Below are positions 39,301 to 48,398 of a stretch of 64,000 nt of DNA, one piece after another. The DNA is from an uncultured Bacteroidales bacterium (lineage in GTDB: Bacteria; Bacteroidota; Bacteroidia; Bacteroidales; Paludibacteraceae). Location of the stretch: the NCBI GenBank assembly GCA_900316125.1, contig ONBO01000001.1:1-64000 (forward strand). The letters are read 5' to 3'. The translations under genes were made by a program, and so were the position numbers. Below the pieces are notes generated by a model that was not told the origin of the DNA, made no database searches, and saw only the letters and a list, made by a program, of their open reading frames with translations. How positions within the stretch are numbered: position 1 is the stretch's first letter; each line of letters starts with the position of its first letter.

Positions 39301-40674
39301 ATTGTCTATCCATTTTGGGATGGTTTCACCACCTGTACCTGTGTGTGTCTTTTTTGCATCAGCAATTGCATTAGCAAGTGTATGGAATCGGAGCTCGCAT
39401 GGGTCTTCTGGTTGTGTATTGTCGATGGTGTAGTATATGGTATCTCCCACAGAGAACTTACAAGCCACATCCGCGGCTGTAGGAATTGTAAAGGTGTCAT
39501 CATCTGAATAATAATACACGTCAGAGCCCTCACTCTTTACGTATGCACGGTAATGATAAGTAGTACCAGCTGCAAGTGCAGTACCAGCATCGCTTGCGCT
39601 AAAGGTGCGGGTGAATGGAGCTCCTCCAGCAGGAAGAGATGTCTCTGATGTGATCTTTACTACATTGTTTGATATTGTAGGGTTGGCAGATGCTCCATAT
39701 ACAAAGCCGTACTCCTTGATGGAGAAGTCACAACCGTTCTTTTGCAAGTAACCGCTAAGTGTTGCCTTAGGACCCCTCTCAACCACTGGTTCTGCGGCTA
39801 TCTTAACAACAGGGTCAGTTGCACTTCTTACATTGGCAGTAAGGTTGATGGTGTGAGTTTTGCCATAACTATCTGTAATAGTCAGTGTGGCACGCTTTTC
39901 ACCAAGAGGAGTGGCTGCACCGGCCGTAAACTCGACCGTTACGCCAGTGTTGTCAATAGATGTTACTGAGAATAGATCTTTATCTTTACCTGTTCTTACA
40001 CAGTTCCCTGTAGTAGGAGCTGTTCCATAGTGTGTAAATGTTATTTTCTTTGATGTGTTATTACCCTGTTTAATTGAACCAATACTTGCATCCTGACTTT
40101 CTGAAGAGAAACCTGGGAGAGTAAACTTTATGATTTTATCGGTCATTGCACAGCTATTACAATTGCCCTCATAACCTTTTACATCTAAACGATATTTGAA
40201 TTCATAGTTGCCGACAACCATCTCTGATATGTCAAAGAGCAGTTTGTTTGGAGCAACTTCTATTTTCTTATCTTTATCAGCGTTACTTCCATAGTCTGCA
40301 GACCAAACTTCATAAGAACCGCCATAGGAGCCATCGTTAACCTTATTTTGGCCACTTATATAGAGATATCTTGAACTTCCCCAACACCATGCATTATAAT
40401 TGTCAAGGTATATATCAGTGGTTACAACTCCCAAGTCCTTTGGATTCTCATCTAAAGTTGTTGCTCTATTTCCATGATGAGCATAATTAGTGCCATTATA
40501 GCCAAACTGAACATAATAAACATAATTCTCGGCACAACTACCACTACCTTTTTCGAAAAAACCATAGTTTGCAGCCCACGCAGTAGACGTACCAAGAGTT
40601 AAAACTAAGGTTAGCACCGCCATAGCACTACTACGGCTCATTGTGCGTTTTAATATTTGTGATATACTTTTCAT
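36310..40674 (-). CDS. Gene C (left): beta-helix surface protein with type IX sorting tail
   Basis: This is a 1,454-residue protein from ATG 40674. It has a signal peptide (ends STAWA), an N-terminal domain with cysteines, and an ASH-like domain (KKITFTHYGTAP). A module with TTYHYRAYVKSEG comes next, then a right-handed parallel beta-helix (about 480-760) with stacked turns such as NLIITRES, LKFEECIFNL and LVMNNVFWND. A further beta-rich region follows. The last 75 residues are a type A sorting tail (IEKIMLFDMAGRAY, GVYTVKVI, RTEKVILK). It is homologous over nearly its full length to the right C protein. It is expected on the cell surface and is the only tailed protein of this operon. Confidence 0.88.
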   Translation of the reverse strand: MKSISQILKRTMSRSSAMAVLTLVLTLGTSTAWAANYGFFEKGSGSCAENYVYYVQFGYNGTNYAHHGNRATTLDENPKDLGVVTTDIYLDNYNAWCWGSSRYLYISGQNKVNDGSYGGSYEVWSADYGSNADKDKKIEVAPNKLLFDISEMVVGNYEFKYRLDVKGYEGNCNSCAMTDKIIKFTLPGFSSESQDASIGSIKQGNNTSKKITFTHYGTAPTTGNCVRTGKDKDLFSVTSIDNTGVTVEFTAGAATPLGEKRATLTITDSYGKTHTINLTANVRSATDPVVKIAAEPVVERGPKATLSGYLQKNGCDFSIKEYGFVYGASANPTISNNVVKITSETSLPAGGAPFTRTFSASDAGTALAAGTTYHYRAYVKSEGSDVYYYSDDDTFTIPTAADVACKFSVGDTIYYTIDNTQPEDPCELRFHTLANAIADAKKTHTGTGGETIPKWIDNSNYNKVQKPIIFEVAPGTYGNEDNSTRVDLSNINGYEASYSAPSYAPTSRLIIRAQDPTDKPTFKGGLGMLRSRYITLKNLIITRESSESGHKGSAVEFGYYIDDSNEPNVVTPGVFSNTNIELIGCEIDATAFNCVHAVGCNGLKFEECIFNLEGSGSGDNDKFWGASVKLMGCKSVQFTRNSLRGSHSTTLWLQSVQDALVMNNVFWNDNMFDSNVAFIRPMVFAKSGSPAEVKNVAIYYNTFYLADHASSGYKVDFLRFGGPSTTNTDSQAGRETSYKENLIQFKWNNCYSYDDLIYQRNSNTDAFLDKDLTEGTYKDNYAFNNFWSKCSSDSPSDESAHSGLSFGPDDKHIDVESQVCKSTADDPDELVLNGSKLNIGARPSSDISNLGIANTVFADRNSALIRSEAGGDWSYGAFQQAPIAEVDTIIWAGGKSGAWDLRSNWTNKYGKKLNCASFFSRNLHVIIPNAKDLENIPEIPSWSDTGTRGTYPAEYVAAALGMQPFEKTSQFARGITIEAGGAIIGVENLKEGSALHYHHGRNSLTALRKQWILVGGVIKNFRNEGEPSVISNDFYIADHLPHVYMQHFERSGDDIVPGTPFTSLSETVDPISAFGIYIPDQYGPYKLPAKIYYQYYDNDPSKLSDGDAPKTFNFEGRFANEDAMPTYSLTTQNTWYFVNNSYPANLNVAKLLDRKSSDGLKAKVYSYKYKSWDDVDASSVEANAVYVTPNSGFVLYSNSKNNVSVTTVHDDYGQKGGSTNYVDYLDVKRAYANTYLKLRVQNTVDGTASMVNVRYNAENLNKAFSYNESTPEIYIPSGDAKYSTYGIDDEATVIPLSLRNKQSKNLNVQFTLAASDGFESIVLEDRVEGKTYDLTDGDAPYFNGIAPGDCAGRFYLILNYADEQHDVPTSVDDVNSTTAGSGIDVYAIGHRLTVSVSQDLNIEKIMLFDMAGRAYSVPVTGAKISQTVLGVENGVYTVKVITDKMTRTEKVILK

Positions 40675-40705
40675 AGTCAACTGTCAATTATAAATTATCA
40701 ACTGC

Positions 40706-42664
40706 TTAACACCCCTCATCTTCCTCCTTCTTAACCGTTACCTCCACACTCTTGCTTACTGAAGCGCAGCTCGATGTGTATCCCGTAACAGTTATGGTAT
40801 AAGTAACGTCAAATGCTTTGCTCTCAGCGCGGAACTTAGCCGTGGCTGATGGTAGATTCCCACTTGTGTTATATACAGTACCTCCTGCCGGAGTTGCTGT
40901 GTAGTCTAAGCTGGTCACATTACCTTTGGTACCCGTAGTGGTCAGTGTTACCACTGTGTACGGATAGACGTCTGTTGTAGGAGACGCTGTAAATGTGCTT
41001 ATAGCAGCTCCTCCTAAGTCTGAAGCAGGAGCGGAATATGTAAATGTAAGTGTGGCGGTGGCTGGCTGATAGCCATCTGCATTGGCAGTAAATGTGTACT
41101 CGTATGCACCTGCAGCCTTATCAGTGGTATTCCAGACCATCTTATCACCCACAAGGCTAAAGTCTGCTTTGGCATCGGTGGCAGGGCTAACTGTAGAGCC
41201 TGCTCGCTTGTTTATCTGTACGTCCCATGTGGTTGGCGCAGGGCTTACAAACATCTCTGCCCAAGTAAACTCATGCTCCCCAGGGCAAGCCTTAAATGTG
41301 CCACCTGCTATATTACTCTTAATAAACTTGCTACATGTGTAGGTAACAGGCACTATCTCACTATAGGCAGACCACCCTGTTGTATTTTTTGCAGTACAGC
41401 GCAGGTAGAGAACCTCTCCCTGGCTTATTACAGAGCCTATCTCGGCATCAGTGAGGGTAAGAGAGGTTGATTGACCTAAAGATAATGTTAAACCTGTAAA
41501 ATCTTTAACTTTCATTTTATACGAGCCATCCTGACGGAAAGCGCGGTTATTTGAATAGTAAAGTTTAAAATCAGTTACGGTAGAACAACCTGTTTTACCT
41601 ACATGGCCTTTTGTTGTAAGGCCGCAATCGCCATCAATAGTTGGCTGAGTGCCTAAACGTACTGTAGGTGCGCTCGGTGTGTCAGGGTCAGGCGCAAGAG
41701 CTGTTACTGATAGGACATTATCTACAACTGTAAATGTGTAGGTGTAGCCCGTCGTTACCGCTAACTGCATATTATAGTAACTTCCAGAACCAAGGGTTAG
41801 AGAATATTCCGTATCAAGAGCAACCGTGGCGTTGTCAGCCTTAGAATATTTACATGATGCGGCAGAACAACTTGAAGCATTGTAGATGTTAAACGTGGCT
41901 GTACCTGTTGCAATTGCCACACGGGTTATAGAACCACCACTCATAAGCCTTACACCATCATCTGGGAACTGTGCGGGCAGGTTTATATAGTAGTTTGTAA
42001 TTGCTGAAGTACTAACGCTAAGCGTACCAGCGGTGGATGGGTTGGAAACGGTGATTGCGGTACGAGCTGTTACACCACCAAGACTTGTAGGAGAACAAGT
42101 TCCCGTACCAGCACTTAGAGAGGCTGAGTTTAGTTGGTATCCACTTGATGGTGTTACATAGAAAGTGAAGCTACCCGTAGATAACACGCTTTGGCTTTCA
42201 GGCTCAAATGTACAGTTGCTCCCCGATGTGGAGATAGTGTAATAAGTACCAGCAGGGGTAACAGTAAGAGTGGAACCATTGTATGTTAAGGTAACCTCCT
42301 GCTCTGTTTCAAGACCCATATTGAAAAAATGGTAACTCCCATCATGCGAAGTACCGCTACAATTATAACCTTGAGTTGTATTGCACCATTTCACTATCCC
42401 ATTAGGGTCTGAATATGTTTTTGTACTCATATCCACTGTCCCACTGTAATAATTTCCACTTGTAGTGCTAACGCCTATGAAGTTATTTCCGGTGGTAAGG
42501 GTGACTTTACACCCACTTGCTCCAAGCGATGTGATGCTTCCGCTACAAACATTACTATCAGATGTCCAACGGTACAGGTAATAAGTAGCCCATGCACCGC
42601 TACTTAACGTAAGCATTGCCGCTATCAAGGCAAGTTGCTTTAATATTTGTGTTGATTTTTTCAT
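40706..42664 (-). CDS. Gene B (left): secreted beta-rich repeat protein
   Basis: This is a 652-residue protein from ATG 42664. It has a signal peptide (ends SGAWA), an N-terminal Cys-containing domain, and one or more domains built around C-T-F-E-P-E / G-Y-x-L-N motifs like bacterial repeat (Listeria-Bacteroides or BACON-like) modules. A conserved C-terminal half starts at APTVRLG, with DCGLTTKG, LYYSNNRAF and CPGEHEFTWAEMF. No sorting tail is present; it ends EEDEGC. The right B ends KETCN, so both finish with an acidic stretch and a near-terminal Cys. It is the middle gene of the left operon, 31-37 bases from its neighbours. Confidence 0.83.
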   Translation of the reverse strand: MKKSTQILKQLALIAAMLTLSSGAWATYYLYRWTSDSNVCSGSITSLGASGCKVTLTTGNNFIGVSTTSGNYYSGTVDMSTKTYSDPNGIVKWCNTTQGYNCSGTSHDGSYHFFNMGLETEQEVTLTYNGSTLTVTPAGTYYTISTSGSNCTFEPESQSVLSTGSFTFYVTPSSGYQLNSASLSAGTGTCSPTSLGGVTARTAITVSNPSTAGTLSVSTSAITNYYINLPAQFPDDGVRLMSGGSITRVAIATGTATFNIYNASSCSAASCKYSKADNATVALDTEYSLTLGSGSYYNMQLAVTTGYTYTFTVVDNVLSVTALAPDPDTPSAPTVRLGTQPTIDGDCGLTTKGHVGKTGCSTVTDFKLYYSNNRAFRQDGSYKMKVKDFTGLTLSLGQSTSLTLTDAEIGSVISQGEVLYLRCTAKNTTGWSAYSEIVPVTYTCSKFIKSNIAGGTFKACPGEHEFTWAEMFVSPAPTTWDVQINKRAGSTVSPATDAKADFSLVGDKMVWNTTDKAAGAYEYTFTANADGYQPATATLTFTYSAPASDLGGAAISTFTASPTTDVYPYTVVTLTTTGTKGNVTSLDYTATPAGGTVYNTSGNLPSATAKFRAESKAFDVTYTITVTGYTSSCASVSKSVEVTVKKEEDEGC

Positions 42665-42701
42665 AATCAATTATTTTTTCAATTTTTAACATCAAACAAG
42701 T

Positions 42702-45700
42702 TTAAGGTACGCAGTTTTCTGTATCCGCTATCACTGTTATAACAGCAGTGGCTGTACAGCCCGCGCTTGTGGTGGCGATAAGGCGGTATGGTGAACCTGC
42801 GGTATTTGCCTTTAAGGTTATTGAATTTGGTGTGCTGTCGTACGTGTAGGCGTCCGCGCCCTCACCAGAGAGCACCCATTTGTCTATCTCTGTATTTGTT
42901 GATGTTATTGTTATCGCCTGATACTGCCTTACGGTAGGCGTGCCAGGGAGTAGACGTGGTGTAATATTTACAACTAATACTATGCCACCGTCCTCTACAT
43001 TCATTTCTGTAGGGCACTGAGATGGGTCAACACCATAATACGCCGTGCATGTATATACACCTGATGAGGTCACAGGGAATGTCAATGCGCTGCCTGTACC
43101 TTCCACAGGAACTCCATAGTTGGCATCGTCTTTCTTTAACTGATATGAGTAACCACTCTCGGAGCCTGTCAGGCGGAGCGAGCCACCAGTACCTGTTGAT
43201 GAACCGTCGCCCTTACCGCATAGTGCTGTCGCACCCTCATTGGTAAGTGTGAACACTTTCGGTCCATTAGCTGTAAATGTAAATGTTACAGTTGCAGAAT
43301 TCTTAGCATTATAGTTAGTATCGGCGTCACGTTTGGCTTGAAGTATCACTGTACCAGCGCCACTTACAGTTAGAGTGCTACCGCGGATTTCTCTCTTATC
43401 TGCTGCTACTGTTCCACCAGTTATTGTAAACGAATATGCACCCGTGCCATCACCACCGCTCGCTTCAAGTGGTATGTCCGTGCCCAATGTGCTTACGCAG
43501 TAACTTGTAGTTTCGTTATCTATGGTTACTGGAGTAGGCTGGTCTATTTGGTTGATGGTTAGTGTCCCTATGCTCAAACCCTCTTCAGCGCAATAATACG
43601 GAGATGTTGAACTTTTATCCACATCTATTGTAATTGCGTATGTACCAGCATTGGTTGGCGCGGTAGTTGATCCTGCGTATTTTATGGTGATTGCACCGTT
43701 TCCTGCACCAGATTTTTCGGCTACGGTTACAGTCTTTGGATTACCATCGTAATCTTGTGTGTTACCAGAAAGGTTAAAGTCTGATGCTTGGTATTTTCTA
43801 TTGACGGTAATATCTGCGGCGGTAACAGTAGTAGCCGAAGGACATACGCCGTTTGTAACTACAGCTTTATAGTATTTAGTTCCTACTTCGTTAATAGGAG
43901 CTTTATACGTTGAGTTTGTAGCACCGCTAATGGCAGTTGAAGAACTTGGAGTAAAATCGCTTGTATTCCCTACATGCCACTGAATAGTACCCGTATAAGA
44001 ACCTAGAGTAAGTGTTTTTGTGGCCCCTAAACATTGTTCTGCGCTACCTCCTGATATGGTTCCTGCAACGGAGGTGGCATCAATAGTATACTTGCCAGAA
44101 GCATTACTGGTCACGCTATTTGAAGTACAAATTCCACTGTTTGTGACTACACATTTGTAATACAATTCGCCTGCTGTGGCAGTTGACGGAGTATAAGTGG
44201 CTGTGGTACCACCCGAGCCAGCAGATACGTTGGTGTATGTGCCTCCACTTGTAGCACATTGTTTCCACTGGTAAGTATATGCACCTACACCACCCGTAGC
44301 CTCTACTGTTAAAGTTGCTGGAGAAGCATCATTTATACAGTATTCTCTATCTGTATCGGATGGTTGTGTTGAAACAGTAGGATTTGAGCAAGCTGTAGTG
44401 GTAAAGGATTCAACTGAGCCATAATATTCTACGCCACCTGAAACCACAAACGCCTTGTAGTAATAAGTTGTGCCTGGCGTTAGATTTTTTATAGTTTTAG
44501 CAAGACGTCCTGCGGTTTGTGAACCATTATACACTTTCGTTGCAGGAGACGAAGTCGTTCCATAATAGAATCCACTTTCAGATGTGCTTATTGATGCGTA
44601 TTCTGAAGTTTTTGGATATGTTCCCCATAATTTTGCTTGTGTCCATGTTATATTGTCAGGTTCATCCGTTGTTGGCACAGGGACCTTGTTAAGGGTAAAA
44701 GTGTAATATGGAGCCTTTGGGGTCCCTGTTGCTCCATGATAAGAAATTGTAAGTTTCAACTTATCACCACTGCTCACTGCAAATGTATTTCTCAAATTAT
44801 GGTTGGCGGTGTTAGTAACTCTGTATATGTTGGTATATGTACTTGGATCAGCAGGACAATATGCTGGTAAAATATAATTTGGAAGACTCATATTTGTCAC
44901 AGATTGTACCGTGAACTCTCCACCTGTCACACTTTCTGAGCCTGCCACGAAGTCTGATGGTGCAGTCCATTCGTATGTGTAAACAGATGATGTGCCACTG
45001 CCAGTCTTTGTCATGGTTTGTGTAGATGTGTTCACTGTCCACGAATCAGTTGATTTAATCAACGGTCCTGCTACATACAGAGTTCCCGGAGAAACATTCA
45101 CCGTAAAGGTACCAGTTTCGTCTGTACTACCGCATCCGGCACCTCCTGTTACAGTGTACTGACCTTCACGCCTGAAGTTTATGTTTGAGCTGGTGCTACC
45201 AGTGGCGTTCGTAATTGTATTTGCACCCGTAAAAGGTGTAGGACTTACAGAAAAAGACCAATAGTCTCCCGCACCACTTGGAGAAACAGTCATTGAGTAG
45301 GTTGTATTACTTGTAATCGCTTCTGAATCTCCAGTATTTAGGGTAAGTGAGCTTGCTCCTCCTGTTGTAACACTTGTGACACTTGACTTTGTTGTAAATG
45401 ATTTATAGTTTGTACTATAACTGGTTTCAGTTGCGTTTGTGGCGTATGATTTGTAGTAATAAGTTGTACCTGAACTAAGCGTCCCACTTGGTACCGTTAC
45501 CGTATAAGGATCTGTTGAATCTGGTGTCGCATGATTAACCGTTGTAACAAGATAAGCATCTGTACAGGCACTGTTACTATAAACCTTGACACCGCGGTAA
45601 GTAAGAGATAGTGTTTCACAGGAAGCATCTTGTCCCTTATTAGTGACTTGGCCTCCAAGGGTTGCACTTGAACAGGTAATATTTGTGGCGTTAGGCGGGG

Positions 45701-47348
45701 TAGCACTTAATGTAGGTTTAGTTGCCGTACATTTAGTCTTAAATGATTTATTAGCTCCGTATAATGTAGAGCCTCCTGATTTAACGTATGCTCTATAATA
45801 GTATGTTGTACCCTCTGAAAGACCAGTTGCACTATGTGAAATGCTTCCACTACCGCTTGTGTTATCTTTATGCTCTGAGGTTGGATTAGACGATGTGCCA
45901 TAACATATACCTTTTTCTGTTATTGAACAATAACCAGATGTAGTTGGATATGTACCAGTGAGTGTAGCTGTAGTTGTTCCTTTGGCAGACGGAGTGTTTG
46001 CTGTAGTTGGAGTTGGGTTGGTACAAGAAGAGTTAACTGTAAATGACGTACCTGAACTTTCCTTTTCATATCCACTGCTTATGCTGCTTGCCGGGGTGCT
46101 ACTTCCGTCTATTGCAAAGGTTATTTTTACTTTTGCAGTTCCAGATCCTAAATAAGTGTCACCGGTAGTCCAACTGTGCGGGTTATCTATTGTCTGTCCA
46201 GAAGAATAAGACCCCTTGCTAAAAGTGTAAGTGTATAAAGGATTGACCAACGTTCTGGCTTTTGAAGTCCCACTAATTGTTGTAGTTATAGTTTGTGTAC
46301 TTTCATAGAATTTTACAGTTTCTCCAGATGTACAACTGGATATTGTAGATGAGCCAGCATTATCCTTCATAGTCAATGTTGGAGTACTGACAATGTTATT
46401 TGATGTGGTGAAGTTGAATTTCTTACCTGCACCGTCCCATGTACTGTCGTCTATATAGATACCATTATTAGATGACAAATCACTGGCGCTAAGTCCAGTG
46501 GACTTATTCCATCTACCATCACTAGCATTTCCGCGTTGAAATTTTATTTCAGACTTATTAAGGGCGGCATCAGCTGCAGTGAATCTATACACCCAAAGTG
46601 AGTTTTTAACTGTGTTATCAGCTTGGGCCACCTTTGTCATTGCACGTGTGATAGTATTGTCACCTGGGTTTAAGTTGACATACATCAACTCCCCTGTTTC
46701 CTGTCCCCATCCACCATTGCTATGTCTTATATCCAACCAGATGACATCTCCTTCTGCAAAAGTGGCAGCAGGCTCTGGAACCGTGAATTTAATTTTATAA
46801 TTATTACCGTCATTGTTATGATAAGCATCATTATTATACCACGGGCTTCTGGCGTAGAATTCTATCGTATGTTCCCCTGGTGTTAGGTTATCTGTATTAA
46901 TATCAAAATCTGAACCAGAATCAGTCTCGTATCTATACCAATTATTACTACACCAGTTATTGTAATCACCTTTTTTACTCATATTTTTTTTATTATTATT
47001 TCCATTGTCTGTTTTCCATGAAACATAACCATTACTTCGTTCGTCAGTATAATCGAGCCAAATATATCCCCTCAAATAAATATGTCCAGTAACCTCGCCT
47101 AAATTAGTCGTACCATTAGAACTAACCCACGATGTTTGATCTGTGTTACACGGATTATTACCTGGGTTTGTACAAGTACTAGACCACCTTGATACATTAT
47201 AAAAGTGCTCTGATTTGTTATAATAAACTCGTATTGAGAATAAAGATTGAGTCTCCGCCCACACCCCCTGGCTCACGCCAAGCAGAGCCGCCAGTAGTAC
47301 CAGCCACTGAAGTTTATGTTTTAAAGTAGTTAAATGTGTAATCTTCAT
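42702..47348 (-). CDS. Gene A (left): large secreted multi-Ig/FN3 protein
   Basis: The product is 1,548 residues. The signal peptide (ends QGVWA) is almost identical to that of right A. An N-terminal carbohydrate-binding-like beta domain is followed by several FN3-like modules with the repeated core GTTYYYRAYVKSGG, GTTYYYKSYA and GTTYYYKAFVV. PKD/Ig-like modules with paired cysteines come next, then an MBG-type module (QDYDGNPKTVTV, APTNAGTYAITIDV) and a C-terminal pair of Ig-like modules shared with right A. It ends ADTENCVP with no sorting tail. It is first in the left operon, likely a surface or matrix protein; the export route is inferred. Confidence 0.83.
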   Translation of the reverse strand: MKITHLTTLKHKLQWLVLLAALLGVSQGVWAETQSLFSIRVYYNKSEHFYNVSRWSSTCTNPGNNPCNTDQTSWVSSNGTTNLGEVTGHIYLRGYIWLDYTDERSNGYVSWKTDNGNNNKKNMSKKGDYNNWCSNNWYRYETDSGSDFDINTDNLTPGEHTIEFYARSPWYNNDAYHNNDGNNYKIKFTVPEPAATFAEGDVIWLDIRHSNGGWGQETGELMYVNLNPGDNTITRAMTKVAQADNTVKNSLWVYRFTAADAALNKSEIKFQRGNASDGRWNKSTGLSASDLSSNNGIYIDDSTWDGAGKKFNFTTSNNIVSTPTLTMKDNAGSSTISSCTSGETVKFYESTQTITTTISGTSKARTLVNPLYTYTFSKGSYSSGQTIDNPHSWTTGDTYLGSGTAKVKITFAIDGSSTPASSISSGYEKESSGTSFTVNSSCTNPTPTTANTPSAKGTTTATLTGTYPTTSGYCSITEKGICYGTSSNPTSEHKDNTSGSGSISHSATGLSEGTTYYYRAYVKSGGSTLYGANKSFKTKCTATKPTLSATPPNATNITCSSATLGGQVTNKGQDASCETLSLTYRGVKVYSNSACTDAYLVTTVNHATPDSTDPYTVTVPSGTLSSGTTYYYKSYATNATETSYSTNYKSFTTKSSVTSVTTGGASSLTLNTGDSEAITSNTTYSMTVSPSGAGDYWSFSVSPTPFTGANTITNATGSTSSNINFRREGQYTVTGGAGCGSTDETGTFTVNVSPGTLYVAGPLIKSTDSWTVNTSTQTMTKTGSGTSSVYTYEWTAPSDFVAGSESVTGGEFTVQSVTNMSLPNYILPAYCPADPSTYTNIYRVTNTANHNLRNTFAVSSGDKLKLTISYHGATGTPKAPYYTFTLNKVPVPTTDEPDNITWTQAKLWGTYPKTSEYASISTSESGFYYGTTSSPATKVYNGSQTAGRLAKTIKNLTPGTTYYYKAFVVSGGVEYYGSVESFTTTACSNPTVSTQPSDTDREYCINDASPATLTVEATGGVGAYTYQWKQCATSGGTYTNVSAGSGGTTATYTPSTATAGELYYKCVVTNSGICTSNSVTSNASGKYTIDATSVAGTISGGSAEQCLGATKTLTLGSYTGTIQWHVGNTSDFTPSSSTAISGATNSTYKAPINEVGTKYYKAVVTNGVCPSATTVTAADITVNRKYQASDFNLSGNTQDYDGNPKTVTVAEKSGAGNGAITIKYAGSTTAPTNAGTYAITIDVDKSSTSPYYCAEEGLSIGTLTINQIDQPTPVTIDNETTSYCVSTLGTDIPLEASGGDGTGAYSFTITGGTVAADKREIRGSTLTVSGAGTVILQAKRDADTNYNAKNSATVTFTFTANGPKVFTLTNEGATALCGKGDGSSTGTGGSLRLTGSESGYSYQLKKDDANYGVPVEGTGSALTFPVTSSGVYTCTAYYGVDPSQCPTEMNVEDGGIVLVVNITPRLLPGTPTVRQYQAITITSTNTEIDKWVLSGEGADAYTYDSTPNSITLKANTAGSPYRLIATTSAGCTATAVITVIADTENCVP

Positions 47349-47626
47349 AGTATTTTAGGTTTTGATTTTATCTGTATTTATTTAGGTGTATTGTTTATTC
47401 GCTCTGTTTTGCTTGTTAAAATCTGTTATGTCGATATTTGCTCTTAATGGCTGATTAGCAACTTGTTTATCAGTTAATTAAGTATTAATTGTTAACGCTA
47501 TTTAACGTATTTATTTGATTTTGCTTAACGCGCCGACTTTTCTTAGGATTTTTTGTACGATATTATACTTTTAATCTCAGCCGTCGCAATCCTGCGTACA
47601 GGCATGTGTGAGCGGGGGTGAGCATC
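47253..47626. repeat. Inner inverted arm, left copy (leader and signal-peptide codons of A)
   Basis: Bases 47349-47626 (278) are the reverse counterpart of 52498-52775 (278), easily alignable throughout, with the segment closest to the start nearly identical. Homology continues into the first 95 bases of gene A, where only four bases differ, all in third codon positions (GCG/GCA, CTG/CTA, CAG/CAA, GTG/GTA). Beyond the signal peptide similarity drops abruptly at the DNA level. No TAnnTTTG box is seen in this arm. Confidence 0.88.
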
Positions 47627-47633
47627 GTAGTTT

Positions 47634-47693
47634 GTGAGATTTTTCGCTTCGCTCAAAATGACGTTCGCGAAACTCGCTCCATTCAGGATGACG
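47634..47693. repeat. Degenerate dispersed repeat, left island border
   Basis: It contains reversed GTCATTTTGAGCGAAGCGAA and GTCATCCTGAATGGAGCGAG strings, i.e. degenerate half elements of the family seen at 11681-11748. It lies at the island-side end of the inner arm, and its mirror position on the right (52440-52470) also carries a half element. Confidence 0.6.
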
Positions 47694-48144
47694 CACGTGA
47701 GGGCTGCTACGTAAGGATTTGTATCGCTCCACTCTGCATTATCGCGGATTGAGAAATATCGGGCGTTTAAACTAATCAAAGAACGTCTTGCGCTTGGCCT
47801 TGGCTTAGGGGTGACGGAGAGTTATGTTAAAGATTGTTAAAAATGAATTATCCTCAACATTTTTGTGGCTGCAACTGCAACAAAGCTCCGAATTTTAAGA
47901 TTTGCGAGAAATGATAAAATTATTTCAATAGCCTAAGTTTCAAGGTTTTACACACTTTTCCCACTCAATCTGTTTATTTTCATGGTGCAAGATACAAATA
48001 ATTTTGATTAGTTGTACACTTTTGTAGAAATTGTGTAGACATTTTTGTTTTTAGCGTCTGAGGGCTTGTGACTGCGGGAATCCCTGTTTTGGTTTACATG
48101 ATGACTGGCTGGGGTTACACACATCGGGGTGGGAGAAGATTTAT
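47694..48144. other. Non-coding stretch upstream of the ART-type pair
   Basis: No convincing gene on either strand in about 450 bases. It is AT-rich and includes a GTTAAAGATTGTTAAAAA string (47824-47841) at about the same distance from left A as the palindrome upstream of right A. A 31-base segment at 48091-48121 is repeated in direct orientation at 50186-50216. Confidence 0.5.
48091..48121 (+). repeat. Direct repeat, copy 1 (second copy 50186-50216)
   Basis: The two 31-base copies share 28 positions, including the core GATGACTGGCTGGG followed by TTACACA. They have the same orientation and bracket the ART-type pair and the first Abi gene. There is no adjacent integrase or transposase. Confidence 0.6.
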
Positions 48145-48175
48145 TTTGAGGTGTGGGGATTTTTCATTACCTTTG
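48145..48175 (+). promoter_or_regulatory. Promoter of the ART-type pair
   Basis: TTTG (48145-48148), a 19-base spacer, then TACCTTTG (48168-48175): a full Bacteroidota-type promoter. The predicted start is about 40 bases before the ATG at 48222. Confidence 0.72.
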
Positions 48176-48221
48176 CGTCAAGTAAAGTGCCGAAAAATTT
48201 ATTAACTAACAAAAATTTATC

Positions 48222-48398
48222 ATGAGAAAGAAAAGAAGTTTCTCTGAATGGCTTTTGTATAAGATGCAGAAGTCTCGTGAGCAAAAGAGAACTCCGGAGG
48301 AGTCTTTTGCAGAGTTAGTAAACGCCGGCATTTTAAACCCTGACGGCTCGTACAATGAACACTACAAAGGTTTGGAAGCCATGTTTGGGGTAAGATAA
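48222..48398 (+). CDS. 58-residue antitoxin-like protein
   Basis: This small, basic-to-acidic protein (MRKKRSFSEWLLYKMQ, then EESFAELVNAGILNPDG) ends FGVR. It follows a consensus promoter and overlaps the next gene by one base (TAATG), the arrangement of a coupled toxin-antitoxin pair. No named domain is recognised. The E-S-F-A-E-L-V-x-A-G-I-L-N-x-D-G segment resembles short proteins that I associate with such pairs. Confidence 0.65.
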   Translation: MRKKRSFSEWLLYKMQKSREQKRTPEESFAELVNAGILNPDGSYNEHYKGLEAMFGVR